A stretch of DNA of 64,000 nt. It comes from a bacterium. Lineage in GTDB: Bacteria; Zhuqueibacterota; Zhuqueibacteria; Oleimicrobiales; Geothermoviventaceae. The stretch covers positions 124,001 through 188,000 of the forward strand of contig JAPWUV010000003.1 in the NCBI GenBank assembly GCA_028275345.1, given 5' to 3'. The notes below the pieces were generated by a model. The model ran no database searches and had not been told where the DNA came from. It saw nothing but the letters and a program-made list of their open reading frames with translations. Positions 1 to 8,361 of the stretch are shown here, piece after piece. Position numbers and translations under genes: made by a program. Numbering within the stretch: position 1 is the first letter of the stretch; each line of letters opens with the position of its first letter.

Positions 1-1083
1 GACAAACTCCCCTCGCAGTTTTTCCCCGCTAGCGCGGATCCAGAGGGTGTCGCCATTGCGGAAAACGGCCTTCGCGGCGGAAATGGGTTTGCTGGCTTCG
101 CCCCTCAGGAGGACCCTCGTTCCGACCAGGGCAGCGACATCCCCCACATTCGGTTCCAGCGACTGCGGGGCAAGTCCGGTGTAGGCAGGGAACAGGAGCT
201 CCAGCTGCAGCTCTCGAAGCACCGGCGGATCCACCGCTACGATTCGAAAGTGCTGGCTCTCCGCCGCCTCCGCCGAAAACCAGTAATCGAAGTCCCGCTC
301 CACCTTAGCCAGGCGGTGTCGGTAGCTGCCCGAGGAGTCTGGGGTCGCGACAAGGCGCAAGCGCCGATCGGAGCCGCGTTCTTCAATGAACAGCGAAACC
401 TCCCGCGGCCAGGCGCCGGAGATCCAGCAGACGAGCTCCACCGGAGCTGAACGCAGCACCTCGGCGTTCCCGGGCTCGACGCGGAATGCGATGACGGGGC
501 CTCTCGGGAACACCGTTCCGGGATGGATGAGCCGGATCCACGCCTGGCTCACGGAAGCGGGCAAAGCCCAGATCAGCAAAAGGCTCCCCACCAACCCAGC
601 CGAGCTGAACCGCACCCATCTCCATGTGGGACGGAGGTCCACAATGGAGACGAAATCTATCCCCGCAACCTCGCGCCACGCTCGGCGGAGACTCAGGGAA
701 GCCAGTTCGCTCGAGGACGAGCTGTCGTACATCGATTGCTCGTACACCGCCACCGCATTGCCGAGCCTGTCTCCAATCCCTGGAAGTCTTCCGCCGACTT
801 CGTAGGCGAGCTCGGCGGCCGACTTGGGCCGGCGCCAAGCCCGCACGGCTGCGCTGGCCGCCCAGACCAACACCCCACCTGCCCCCGCCAGTACCGCGGC
901 AACGATCCCCTGCCTCCACGTCGTCGGGAGCCACAGAACAGCTTCCAGCCCCGTGAACACCCACAGCGCCGCGACCAAGGCGAGCACCCACTGCGCCAAA
1001 CGCCGGATGAGCACCCCAAGGGCGCTCCGACGTCTGAAGCGGACCAGGGCGGCAGCGAGACTTTCGTACTCGGCCCTACTCAT
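1..1083 (-). CDS. DUF4175-family membrane protein, N-terminal part (cut by window edge)
   Basis: The frame is open without a stop from the ATG at 1083 to base 1, giving 361 visible residues; the 3' end lies outside the window. Three hydrophobic segments are visible, near residues 29-51, 59-80 and 163-181. The first two form a hairpin, and the third is followed by an extracytoplasmic, beta-rich region. This matches the start of DUF4175 proteins, large membrane proteins of unknown function in FCB and alphaproteobacterial genomes. A GGTGGG ribosome site precedes the ATG. It lies 68 bases downstream of the DUF4159 gene on the same strand, a pairing common in aerotolerance-like (MoxR/DUF58/Bat) clusters, although no MoxR or DUF58 gene is in view. 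The family call is from recognition; a role in envelope stress is only inferred. Confidence 0.75.
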   Translation of the reverse strand, partial: MSRAEYESLAAALVRFRRRSALGVLIRRLAQWVLALVAALWVFTGLEAVLWLPTTWRQGIVAAVLAGAGGVLVWAASAAVRAWRRPKSAAELAYEVGGRLPGIGDRLGNAVAVYEQSMYDSSSSSELASLSLRRAWREVAGIDFVSIVDLRPTWRWVRFSSAGLVGSLLLIWALPASVSQAWIRLIHPGTVFPRGPVIAFRVEPGNAEVLRSAPVELVCWISGAWPREVSLFIEERGSDRRLRLVATPDSSGSYRHRLAKVERDFDYWFSAEAAESQHFRIVAVDPPVLRELQLELLFPAYTGLAPQSLEPNVGDVAALVGTRVLLRGEASKPISAAKAVFRNGDTLWIRASGEKLRGEFV

Positions 1084-1151
1084 TGCCCACCCCGGGAAAG
1101 GGGAATTGCCGCACATCTCATTGGAACGGGCAAGCGATGGCAAAGCCTCCC

Positions 1152-1841
1152 TCAGTGAGTCAGGGCGTAGATCACGATGTTGGTGCCCATTTTGAGGGCT
1201 GCCTCGCGAATGGGCTCGGGATCGCCATGGACATCGGGGTCGGCCCACCCGTCGGAGATGTTCGTCTCGTAGGTGTAGTAAACCACGAGCCGGCCTTCGT
1301 GGAATATCCCGAAACCCTGCGCCGGCTTGCCGTCATGTTCGTGGATCTTGGGGAGCCCGTTCGGGAAATCAAATACGATGTGGTAGATGGGATGACTTGC
1401 GGGAAGCTCGACCAGCTCCTTATCCGGAAACACTTTCTTAATCGCCTCCCGAAAATAGCGATCCATCCCGTAGTCGTCGTCCACGTAGAGGAACCCGCCG
1501 TTTTCGAGGTAGGTGCGAAGCCGCTGCCCCTCCCGCTCGGTGAAGTCGATCCTCCCGTGTCCAGTTGCAAAGAGGAAGGGACAGCTGAAAAGACGGTCGT
1601 CGTCCAAGGTGAGGCGGACCTCGTCGTCGGCCGTGGACATCCCCGTGTGCTCACGGATGAAGCGCAGCAGGTTCGGGATGATGGAAGGATCATTGTACCA
1701 ATCGCCCCCGCCGCCGTAGTGCAATCGGGCGATGGTGAAGCGATCGAGAGGCGGATCCACAAGCGGCTGGGCTCTCGCCGTCCCTAACCCTATCACCAAA
1801 CCCAACGCCGTCGCCCCGGCCCAGTTCGGTAACCACCGCAT
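1152..1841 (-). CDS. DUF4159 domain protein, exported
   Basis: A 229-residue protein with an N-terminal signal peptide (hydrophobic stretch about residues 7-24, ending ARAQ). The mature part carries the DUF4159 pattern: LHYGGGGDWYND near its start, then a Rossmann-like core with GRIDFTEREG, GGFLYVDDDYGMDR and FGIFHEGRLVVYYT. DUF4159 resembles ThuA/glutamine-amidotransferase-like folds; no enzymatic activity is established. I chose the ATG at 1841 because it begins directly at the signal peptide; an in-frame TTG lies 27 bases upstream. It is followed by the DUF4175 gene, probably in one transcript. It is 124 bases downstream of the 5'-nucleotidase-like gene, so a three-gene unit from the promoter near 3650 is possible. 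Confidence 0.85.
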   Translation of the reverse strand: MRWLPNWAGATALGLVIGLGTARAQPLVDPPLDRFTIARLHYGGGGDWYNDPSIIPNLLRFIREHTGMSTADDEVRLTLDDDRLFSCPFLFATGHGRIDFTEREGQRLRTYLENGGFLYVDDDYGMDRYFREAIKKVFPDKELVELPASHPIYHIVFDFPNGLPKIHEHDGKPAQGFGIFHEGRLVVYYTYETNISDGWADPDVHGDPEPIREAALKMGTNIVIYALTH

Positions 1842-1965
1842 GGCTGACCACCCATCCGCTCTACCCAACGGGAACCATCTGAATAACTCGCCGCGCCTCC
1901 CTCCGTTCCACGAAGGGCAATCCCGTCGTCAGCGCTTCTCGGGCGCAGGCCAGGAAGGGATCCGC

Positions 1966-3519
1966 TCAGTCACCGAGGCTCGGCACGGACGCAGCTCGCC
2001 GCAATGCGATCCGCCCGTCCTTCCGGGCCTCGATCCACCTCTGCGCCCTTGCCACCCGCAGGAACGCCTCCCGATCCAAGATCCCCAGCCTACGGATCGG
2101 ACGGCCCGCGGGGTCGATCCCGAGGTACTGCCAAAAGTTCTTCGCCACGTAGTCGTTGGTGCACACGGTGTATCGTCCCGCCGGCCGAATTGGGCGTCCA
2201 TCGGTGAAAACCGCCCGGACGAGCCTACGCCCCTCTGGCCGGGCGAGATCCGCCTCGTAGCGGACGCCGGACACCTGGAGCATCTCACCCTCCGTGCGGC
2301 AATTGTGCTCGAGGATCTGCAGAAGCTCCCTACCGGTCACCTCAAACACCACGAGTTCATTGGAGAAAGGGTTCATCTCCCAAAAGTCCCTGACCCGCAC
2401 GGGGCCTTCCGGGAGGTCTTTTCGGATCCCGTAGCTATTCTGGAAGGCTACGTCGGTCTTGGCCACCATGCGAAAGGCGTCAGCTTGCCAGTCTCCCACG
2501 TTGCTCTCCCCCCGGCCTTCCCGAATCCAGTTGCCCCGTAAATGGGCGACAATTTCGTCCAGATGGTACCTCGCATCCAGCGCACGACGCAGGCTGTCCA
2601 AGTAGGCCGCAACCTCCAGATTCTCCCTGCCGGGTCCGCGTACCGGGACGAGCTCAGACTGGTAACGCCTCACGCGGCCGCCCGGAATGTCCACCTCCAG
2701 CACCAGCTTGCCGATGAATCGTCCCCGGTCGCCCGCGTGGGCGATCAAGACGCCGTTAACCGTTTCCGGAGGTTGAAGCACCCGGTGCGAGTGGCCGCCG
2801 AGGATCACGTCCAGATACCCAGCCCCGAGCTCCCGGGCAAGCCTCACATCTTCGGTGTACCCCATGTGACTCAGCAGGACCACCAGGTCCGCGGAATCGG
2901 AGACGGCGGCCGCCCATTTCCGCACGACCGGGATCGGGTCCAGAGCCTCCAGCCGCCCCTCCGTCCCGTACGTTCGCCGGAACTCCGGCAGGATCGCACC
3001 GATCACGGCCACGCGCACCCGGCCGGCTCGCACGATTACGTAAGGCCGAACCCGAGGGGCACCAAAAGGTTGACCCCTCCCAGAGTCCCATAGATTGCTG
3101 CACACTACCGGGAAGCGGAGATCGGGAAGCAGTTCGAGGAGACGGGCCACGCCGTAGTCGAACTCGTGGTTCCCGAGCTGCAGGGCATCGGGCCGAAGCT
3201 GGTTCAGGATTCGAATCTGCGAACCTCCCCGGGTGATCGCGCACTCGGCCGATCCCGAGAACTCATCGCCCGAGTGCAGACAAATCGCTGGCCCTTCCAC
3301 GGCACGGAGGCTATCCAACATGTAGGCGAAACGCGCCGCGCCACCAACCCCGCCATCAGGAGCCTTCGATGACCCCGCTTCCCGGAAAGGATAGTTTTGC
3401 GCGTGGAAGTCGCCCCAGTAGAGGAGCGCGACCCTTTCCGTTCGGCCGGTATGGCAGGCTAGCGCGAGGAGAAGCGGGAGCGATATGAACCATCGCAAAC
3501 GCAGACGGAGCCGCTTCAT
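1966..3519 (-). CDS. 5'-nucleotidase/UshA-like metallophosphoesterase, exported
   Basis: A 517-residue protein of the bifunctional 5'-nucleotidase/2',3'-cyclic phosphodiesterase family. The N-terminal calcineurin-like domain shows the metal-ligand motifs GDFHAQ (usually DxHG), GDEFSG, GNHEFDYG and GGHSHRV in the expected order. The C-terminal 5'-nucleotidase domain carries NVGDWQADAFR, FQNSYGIRKDL and the substrate-pocket type sequence NPFSNELVVFEVTG. A signal peptide ending LLLALAC suggests periplasmic location, perhaps as a lipoprotein, although the lipobox is not canonical. The ATG at 3519 was chosen because GGAGGGAGAGG lies directly upstream; the frame is open a further 440 bases but without signal. 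The likely role is scavenging phosphate and nucleosides from nucleotides; the exact substrate is unknown. Confidence 0.9.
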   Translation of the reverse strand: MKRLRLRLRWFISLPLLLALACHTGRTERVALLYWGDFHAQNYPFREAGSSKAPDGGVGGAARFAYMLDSLRAVEGPAICLHSGDEFSGSAECAITRGGSQIRILNQLRPDALQLGNHEFDYGVARLLELLPDLRFPVVCSNLWDSGRGQPFGAPRVRPYVIVRAGRVRVAVIGAILPEFRRTYGTEGRLEALDPIPVVRKWAAAVSDSADLVVLLSHMGYTEDVRLARELGAGYLDVILGGHSHRVLQPPETVNGVLIAHAGDRGRFIGKLVLEVDIPGGRVRRYQSELVPVRGPGRENLEVAAYLDSLRRALDARYHLDEIVAHLRGNWIREGRGESNVGDWQADAFRMVAKTDVAFQNSYGIRKDLPEGPVRVRDFWEMNPFSNELVVFEVTGRELLQILEHNCRTEGEMLQVSGVRYEADLARPEGRRLVRAVFTDGRPIRPAGRYTVCTNDYVAKNFWQYLGIDPAGRPIRRLGILDREAFLRVARAQRWIEARKDGRIALRRAASVPSLGD

Positions 3520-3625
3520 CCTCTCCCTCCTCAGCTCGGGACGCCTGGCTTGGCCCGGTCCCACGCTTCCCGACGTGTTCGAAGGCCGAACAGTTCGAGT
3601 CCACGGACGATGCAGTTTCCGCGAA

Positions 3626-3654
3626 AAGGTACGGACTCCAAGCTTCAGAAACAA
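3626..3654 (-). promoter_or_regulatory. Promoter candidate for the 5'-nucleotidase-like gene
   Basis: On the minus strand TTG (3654-3652) is followed after 20 bases by TACCTT (3631-3626), the arrangement repeated upstream of many genes in this window. Predicted transcription would begin about 100 bases before the start codon at 3519. The rest of the 343-base divergent spacer 3520-3862 shows no gene. Confidence 0.45.
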
Positions 3655-3796
3655 GGATAGCGCGGAACGGCCTGCCTCCTCCACGGCATAGGCTTTGCGA
3701 CGCCCCGACGCAACAGAGCTCAAATGCCCACGTTCGCGTCGAGGCTGGATCTGACGAAAACAGGAGGGAAGTCTCCATCCGTTCACTTCGGGGAAC

Positions 3797-3827
3797 TTGC
3801 TTGAGGAACCTCCCTTCCGTAAATTGG
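3797..3827 (+). promoter_or_regulatory. Promoter candidate for the cNMP-binding/AI-2E permease pair
   Basis: TTGCTT (3797-3802), a 17-base spacer and TAAATT (3820-3825) followed by GG. It fits the window's TTG-N20-TAnnTT pattern and lies about 38 bases upstream of the GTG start at 3863. Confidence 0.5.
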
Positions 3828-3862
3828 TGGGGAATGGGTAGGCCGACGAATGGAGGAGCTTC

Positions 3863-4387
3863 GTGAATAGCTTTTGGGGCAACATCTTCAAGCCGCGCGG
3901 CGACGAGCACGAGCCGACCCTGAGCATCTTGCGGAAGATCCCGGTTTTCGCCGACCTCAAACCGAGGGAACTCAGGGAGTTCGAGAGGATCCTTCATCGC
4001 CGCGAGTTCAAGAAGGGCGAAATCGTGTTCCACGAGGGGGAGCCCGGAGTGGGGATGTACATCATCTATCGGGGCTGCGTAGGAGTCTATAAGAACCGGC
4101 CCGATGGCGGCGAAGAACTCCTTGCGGAGCTCCGGGAGGGAGAGTTTTTCGGGGAGATGGCCTTGCTTGACGAAAGCCCCCGCTCAGCCACGGCCCGGGC
4201 CCTGGAGCCGTCGATCATTCTTGGTCTGTTCCAACCCGACCTATTCGACCTGATCGAGCGAAAGCCGAAACTGGGCAACAAGATCCTGCTCAATCTCGCC
4301 CATATCATCGGCGAGCGCCTGCGCCGGACGAACGAAGAATTGGAGCAGCTTCGAAGGAAGCTCACGGAGTCCAATATTGTCTACTAA
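3863..4387 (+). CDS. Cyclic nucleotide-binding domain protein
   Basis: A 174-residue protein with one cNMP-binding (Crp-type) domain at about residues 20-140: the beta-roll sequence KGEIVFHEGEPGVGMYII and the phosphate-binding cassette GEFFGEMALLDESPRSATARA, including the conserved Glu and Arg. There is no helix-turn-helix; the C-terminus is a short charged helix (RRTNEELEQLRRKL), so it is not a DNA-binding Crp regulator. The GTG start has GGAGGAGCTTC upstream. It overlaps the AI-2E-family permease by 11 bases, so translation is probably coupled and it may sense a nucleotide to influence that transporter. That link is inferred from gene order only. Confidence 0.9.
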   Translation: MNSFWGNIFKPRGDEHEPTLSILRKIPVFADLKPRELREFERILHRREFKKGEIVFHEGEPGVGMYIIYRGCVGVYKNRPDGGEELLAELREGEFFGEMALLDESPRSATARALEPSIILGLFQPDLFDLIERKPKLGNKILLNLAHIIGERLRRTNEELEQLRRKLTESNIVY

Positions 4388-5495
4388 CCGTCTCTCATCG
4401 TCCCAATCCCCTGACGACATCGCTCTTGTGATCAGCCGCAACTGGCTCAGGAAAGCCCTCCGCTGGAGTGCAGCGGGAATCCTTCTGGCAGCTGTGGCGT
4501 GGGCGGTTGTCAAGCTCCAGTCCCTCGCGCTCCTCTTCGTGCTGTCGTTCGTCCTCGCCTCTCTCCTTGAGCCTCCCGTGCGGGAGATGGAGTCGCGCGG
4601 CATCCCGCGGCCAACCGCGGTTCTCATCGTTTTTGTAGTGATCCTAAGCACAGTGGGCGTCCTGCTCGCGGTCCTGATCCCGCAAGTCGTCCACCAACTG
4701 CAGCTTGCGCTCCAGGCCCTCGAGGGGCGTAGCGCCGACGACATTGCAGCTCAGATTCAGAGACGCTTCCTCTCCCGCGTGCCGTTGCTGAATAGCCCAG
4801 CCGTGCTCGAGAGGCTTCGCGGGCTAGTAGAAGGGATGATGTTGCGCCTGATGTCCTCCGCCCTTTGGCTTTTCTCCGGGATCACCTATCTCTTCATCAC
4901 CCTCTTCGTGACTTTCTTCCTGCTGAAAGACGGCCACCGGATGAAAAAATCCCTGATCAGCCGGGTACCGAACCGGCATTTCGAGCTGGCTTTGAGCTTG
5001 TCCTACCGGATCGGACAGCAGGTGAGCCGCTACATCCGCGGCCAGATGGTGGAGGCGATCATCGTGGGTCTACTGTCCATCCTCGCCCTGTACCTACTGA
5101 AGATCCGCTACTACGCGTTCATCGGCGCCTTGGCTGGCCTCGCCAACCTCATCCCCTATTTCGGACCCATTGTGGGAGCTCTCCCAGCGATCCTAATGGC
5201 CCTCATCGACTATGGTTCGCTGCAGCCCGTGCTCGGCATCGTCATCGCCTTCGCCACGATTCAGCTGTTGGATAATGTGCTGATCTCCCCCACGGTGGTG
5301 TCCAAGAGCGTGGGGATGCACCCGGTGATCGTGGCGGCTGTGGTCCTCATCGGGGGAACCTTGGCCGGACTTCCCGGGATGCTCTTGGCCGTCCCTGCAA
5401 CTGGCTGCGTGAAGGTCTCCGTGGAAGAGATACGGCGTTACCTGAAATTCCGCAGCCAGCTCCAGCAAACGAAGGCCCCGCCCATCGGCTGGTGA
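4377..5495 (+). CDS. AI-2E family transporter (PerM/TqsA-type permease)
   Basis: A 372-residue polytopic membrane protein. Hydrophobic segments are visible near residues 28-45, 50-62, 80-105, 160-185, 210-235, 240-275 and 290-350. The C-terminal half has the family hallmark LANLIPYFGPIVGALPAIL, followed by LLDNVLISPTVVSKSVGMHPVIV. Members are annotated as autoinducer-2 exporters or PerM-like permeases, but many transport other compounds, so the substrate is open. The TTG at 4377 is the likely start: CACGGAG lies 8 bases upstream and it overlaps the preceding cNMP-binding gene by 11 bases. It converges with the SDR gene across 71 bases. Confidence 0.9.
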   Translation: MSTNRLSSSQSPDDIALVISRNWLRKALRWSAAGILLAAVAWAVVKLQSLALLFVLSFVLASLLEPPVREMESRGIPRPTAVLIVFVVILSTVGVLLAVLIPQVVHQLQLALQALEGRSADDIAAQIQRRFLSRVPLLNSPAVLERLRGLVEGMMLRLMSSALWLFSGITYLFITLFVTFFLLKDGHRMKKSLISRVPNRHFELALSLSYRIGQQVSRYIRGQMVEAIIVGLLSILALYLLKIRYYAFIGALAGLANLIPYFGPIVGALPAILMALIDYGSLQPVLGIVIAFATIQLLDNVLISPTVVSKSVGMHPVIVAAVVLIGGTLAGLPGMLLAVPATGCVKVSVEEIRRYLKFRSQLQQTKAPPIGW

Positions 5496-5566
5496 GGGAG
5501 GAGCTAACTCCGGTCCAAGAGGGAGGCTCGGCGGAGCGGGAAATCCTGCTCGTCGCGAGTCGGGGG

Positions 5567-6340
5567 TCAGATGTTCCAGCCGCCACTTACGATGATCTCG
5601 GTCCCGTTGACGTACGCCGCTTCGTCGGAGACCAGATAGAGCAGGGCGGCGACAACCTCGTCTAGCGAGCCAAAGCGCTTCGCGGGGATTCGATTCGGAT
5701 CGATGAGAAACTCCCCCACCTCGAGAAATCCGGGCGAGATGAGGTTGACCGTGATCCCCCATTGAGCCACCTCGCGGGCCAGCGCGCGAGTGATCGCGAG
5801 CAAAGCGCTCTTGGCCATGCCATACACGGGGATCTGCCGGAACGCCCGGAAGTCGGAACATCCCGCGACGCCGAAATTCACGATCCGGCCCCAGCCCCGC
5901 TCCCGCATCAACGGCAGCACGGCCATGGACATGAGAAAGGCGCTATCCAGATTGCTGGCGATCACGTGACGCCACTCTTCCGGCGACGTCTCGATGGCCG
6001 GCTTCACCAGAAGATCCCCGACGCCGTTCACGAGAATGTCCAAACGTCCTGCCGCCCGTTTCACCTCCTCCGCGATCCGCCGCACCTCCTCCGGCAGCGT
6101 GACGTCGCCCCGCAACGAGATGGCCCTCCCGCCCATTTCGAGGATTTGAGATCGGGTGCGTTCGGCTTCCTCCACCCGCCGACGGTAGACGAGGAAGACC
6201 CCCGCGCCGCGGCTGGCAAGCGCAAGGGCCGCCTGCCTGCCGATCGGCCCGTTCACCCCCGTCACCAATGCCCAGCGCCCCCGCAGGCCTCCGGAAGAGC
6301 TCTGTCCGGTTTCATGAGGCTGTCCCACAGGTGACGTCAC
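5567..6340 (-). CDS. Short-chain dehydrogenase/reductase (SDR) with altered active site
   Basis: A 257-residue classical SDR. The nucleotide-binding motif TGVNGPIG is near residue 28, DV follows a basic YRRR segment that suggests NADP(H) preference, and the YxxxK catalytic pair is YGMAK near residue 172. The usual NNAG is NGVG, and where the catalytic serine is expected (NxSS before the YxxxK) the sequence reads VNFGVAG, so the canonical serine seems missing. The C-terminus SGGWNI is typical of FabG-like enzymes. I place the start at the GTG overlapping the S9 peptidase stop (GTGA), with GGCGGAG upstream. Last gene of the minus-strand run; substrate not predictable. Confidence 0.85.
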   Translation of the reverse strand: MTSPVGQPHETGQSSSGGLRGRWALVTGVNGPIGRQAALALASRGAGVFLVYRRRVEEAERTRSQILEMGGRAISLRGDVTLPEEVRRIAEEVKRAAGRLDILVNGVGDLLVKPAIETSPEEWRHVIASNLDSAFLMSMAVLPLMRERGWGRIVNFGVAGCSDFRAFRQIPVYGMAKSALLAITRALAREVAQWGITVNLISPGFLEVGEFLIDPNRIPAKRFGSLDEVVAALLYLVSDEAAYVNGTEIIVSGGWNI

Positions 6341-8334
6341 GGCTCCGCCCGCAGGTATCTGTCGAACCAATCCAAGGATCTCCGCACGCGATCTCGGATG
6401 TGATTCGGCTCCCGGTCAATCCCGTGCCCCTCTCGCGGGTAGATGACGAACTCGACGGGTCTCCCCAACACCCGGAGCGCCTGGTACATTTCTTTGGAAT
6501 TGGCGATGAAAGTGAGGTCGTCCTCCTCGCCGTGGAGGAGAAGGACCGGGGTGCGAATGTTTTGCACGTAAAAGGCGGGCGATCGTTTCAGGTACGGCTC
6601 CAGGTTTTCCCAATAGTAGCAGCCCAGGTACATCTTCTCCCAGGAGGGCTGAATCGAATTGCTCCAATCCGTCAGGAGACTGAAGATGCCGTACATGGAT
6701 ACCGCCGCCTTGAAACGGTCCGTCTGACTGATGATCCAATTCACCATGTAGCCGCCATAGCTGCCCCCCATGAGTCCCAATCGTGCGCTATCTGCCACCC
6801 CGAGCCGGATCAAGTAGTCCACGCCTGCGAGGATGTCCCGGAAGTCACCGCCGCCGATATCATAGCGGTTGGCCTGGCCGAAGCTGTCGCTGTAGCCGGC
6901 GCTCCCGCGCGGATTCGGACCGAAGACCAAATACCCGCGGCTCGCGAAGACCTGCCATGCATACCCTTGCCTGAATACATCCCGGAAGCGTGAGAACGGT
7001 CCGCCGTGGACCACCACGATCGTGGGCAGCTTGTCTCCCTCGCGGTATCCCGGAGGATGCAGCAGGATGCCTTCGATCTCATACCCCTCGTTGGACCAAT
7101 ACACCACCGTTTGACGCCCCAGATCAAAACGCCCAAGCTCGGCGCTGAATCGCGTGGCAAGTTCGACCCTGCGTTTGGAAGGGTCGACGATCGCCACTTC
7201 GGGCAGAGAGAGGGCGTCTTCCCGAAGGCAAGCCACCCGCTGGGTCTTCGCGCCGACCGACGGCTCGGTATAACAGGCCTGGCCTACGGCGAGCATGTCG
7301 ATCGACCCGTCCTGCACGCGGACGCGCAGTAGATGGTCATAGGTGCGGATCGCCGCAACGAAAAGGATCCCTCTGCCATCGGAGGACCAGCACGGACTGC
7401 GGACCGCATAGCCGAAATGACCTGTGAGACACCGCGGGGACCCGCCTTCGGCGGGGATAATCCAAAGATCCGTCTCGGCGAACTCGATATCGGGCTCCGT
7501 TTGGGCCACGTACGCAATCAGGCGACCGTCTGGGGAGAAACGGGGGCTCGTTTCCGGGCCGGGGAAATCGGTGAGCTGGCGCTTTGCCCCCGTGGAAAGA
7601 TCCACTAACCAGAGGTCGTACTTCTGCTCGTCATCGAAATCGCCCGTGTAATTGGTCGCGTAGACGACCCATCGCCCGGCGGGGTCGACATCCATGCCCG
7701 AGATACCGGGGTCAAGCTCGGCAAGGCGACGAGCCCGGTTCTGCAACAGATCCAGCACCCAGAGTTCCAGTGGGCGTTTGGGTTGGCCCGCCACGACGGC
7801 ATCAAAGCCTCGCTGGCGGTCTTCGTCCCGCTTCCTGCGTTCCTCTTCCGGAAGCGCTTTGCGGCTCGTGTAGTAGATGGCGTGCCCGCTGGGATCCCAG
7901 CAGAAGTCCTCCACACCCTCAGTCGCGTCCGACAGTCTCTGGGCTTCGCCTCCCGAGGCCGAGATCATCCAGACCTGCGCCGTCCCTTCGCGGCGGATCG
8001 AGCCGGTGACGTACGGCCGCGTGGAGAGGAAGGCGATCTGCCGACCATCCGGGGACCACCGGGGATTGTAGTCGTCCCCGAGGGAGCGAGTGAGCTGGAA
8101 AAGGTCGCGGCCGTCGGCCTTCACCACCCAGATGCTGCTGGAAAAGCGATTGCGGTCAAGGTCAGCCCTTCGGACGACGAAGGCGACTTCCGTACCTTGC
8201 GGAGAAAGGGCGGGAGTGGAGGCGATGGGAAGTTGGAGGTAATCCTCTACGGTGAGCGGCAGTCCCCCGGCCCAGGCCGGGACATTCCCCACCCACAAGA
8301 GGCATGCTACGCAATGCACGACCTTTCGCATCAT
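6337..8334 (-). CDS. S9 family peptidase (prolyl-oligopeptidase/acylaminoacyl-peptidase type), exported
   Basis: A 665-residue serine peptidase. A signal peptide (residues 1-22, ending AWAG) precedes a WD40-like/TolB-type propeller at about 40-390, with repeated W-SPDGR-IAF motifs. The alpha/beta-hydrolase domain begins near 410 (IVVVHGGPFSRF) and carries nucleophile Ser in GGSYGGY (about residue 525), Asp in HGEEDDL (about 605) and His in REGHG (about 636). These enzymes cleave short or N-acylated peptides, here probably in the periplasm. GAGGGAGTCCA precedes the ATG, and a second ATG follows immediately. It overlaps the SDR by four bases and lies 27 bases after the histidine kinase. Confidence 0.93.
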   Translation of the reverse strand: MMRKVVHCVACLLWVGNVPAWAGGLPLTVEDYLQLPIASTPALSPQGTEVAFVVRRADLDRNRFSSSIWVVKADGRDLFQLTRSLGDDYNPRWSPDGRQIAFLSTRPYVTGSIRREGTAQVWMISASGGEAQRLSDATEGVEDFCWDPSGHAIYYTSRKALPEEERRKRDEDRQRGFDAVVAGQPKRPLELWVLDLLQNRARRLAELDPGISGMDVDPAGRWVVYATNYTGDFDDEQKYDLWLVDLSTGAKRQLTDFPGPETSPRFSPDGRLIAYVAQTEPDIEFAETDLWIIPAEGGSPRCLTGHFGYAVRSPCWSSDGRGILFVAAIRTYDHLLRVRVQDGSIDMLAVGQACYTEPSVGAKTQRVACLREDALSLPEVAIVDPSKRRVELATRFSAELGRFDLGRQTVVYWSNEGYEIEGILLHPPGYREGDKLPTIVVVHGGPFSRFRDVFRQGYAWQVFASRGYLVFGPNPRGSAGYSDSFGQANRYDIGGGDFRDILAGVDYLIRLGVADSARLGLMGGSYGGYMVNWIISQTDRFKAAVSMYGIFSLLTDWSNSIQPSWEKMYLGCYYWENLEPYLKRSPAFYVQNIRTPVLLLHGEEDDLTFIANSKEMYQALRVLGRPVEFVIYPREGHGIDREPNHIRDRVRRSLDWFDRYLRAEP

Positions 8335-8361
8335 TGGACTCCCTCAGAAAGATGAGGACAG

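Noticed and set aside
383-991. Minus-strand 202-residue frame and several plus-strand frames at the left end
   Set aside because: The DUF4175 frame is open from 1083 to base 1 with family features; the others have biased composition and are shadows.
5496-5566. Intrinsic terminator between the AI-2E and SDR genes
   Set aside because: Only a 4-base stem GGAG-CTAA-CTCC is visible, with no T-run.
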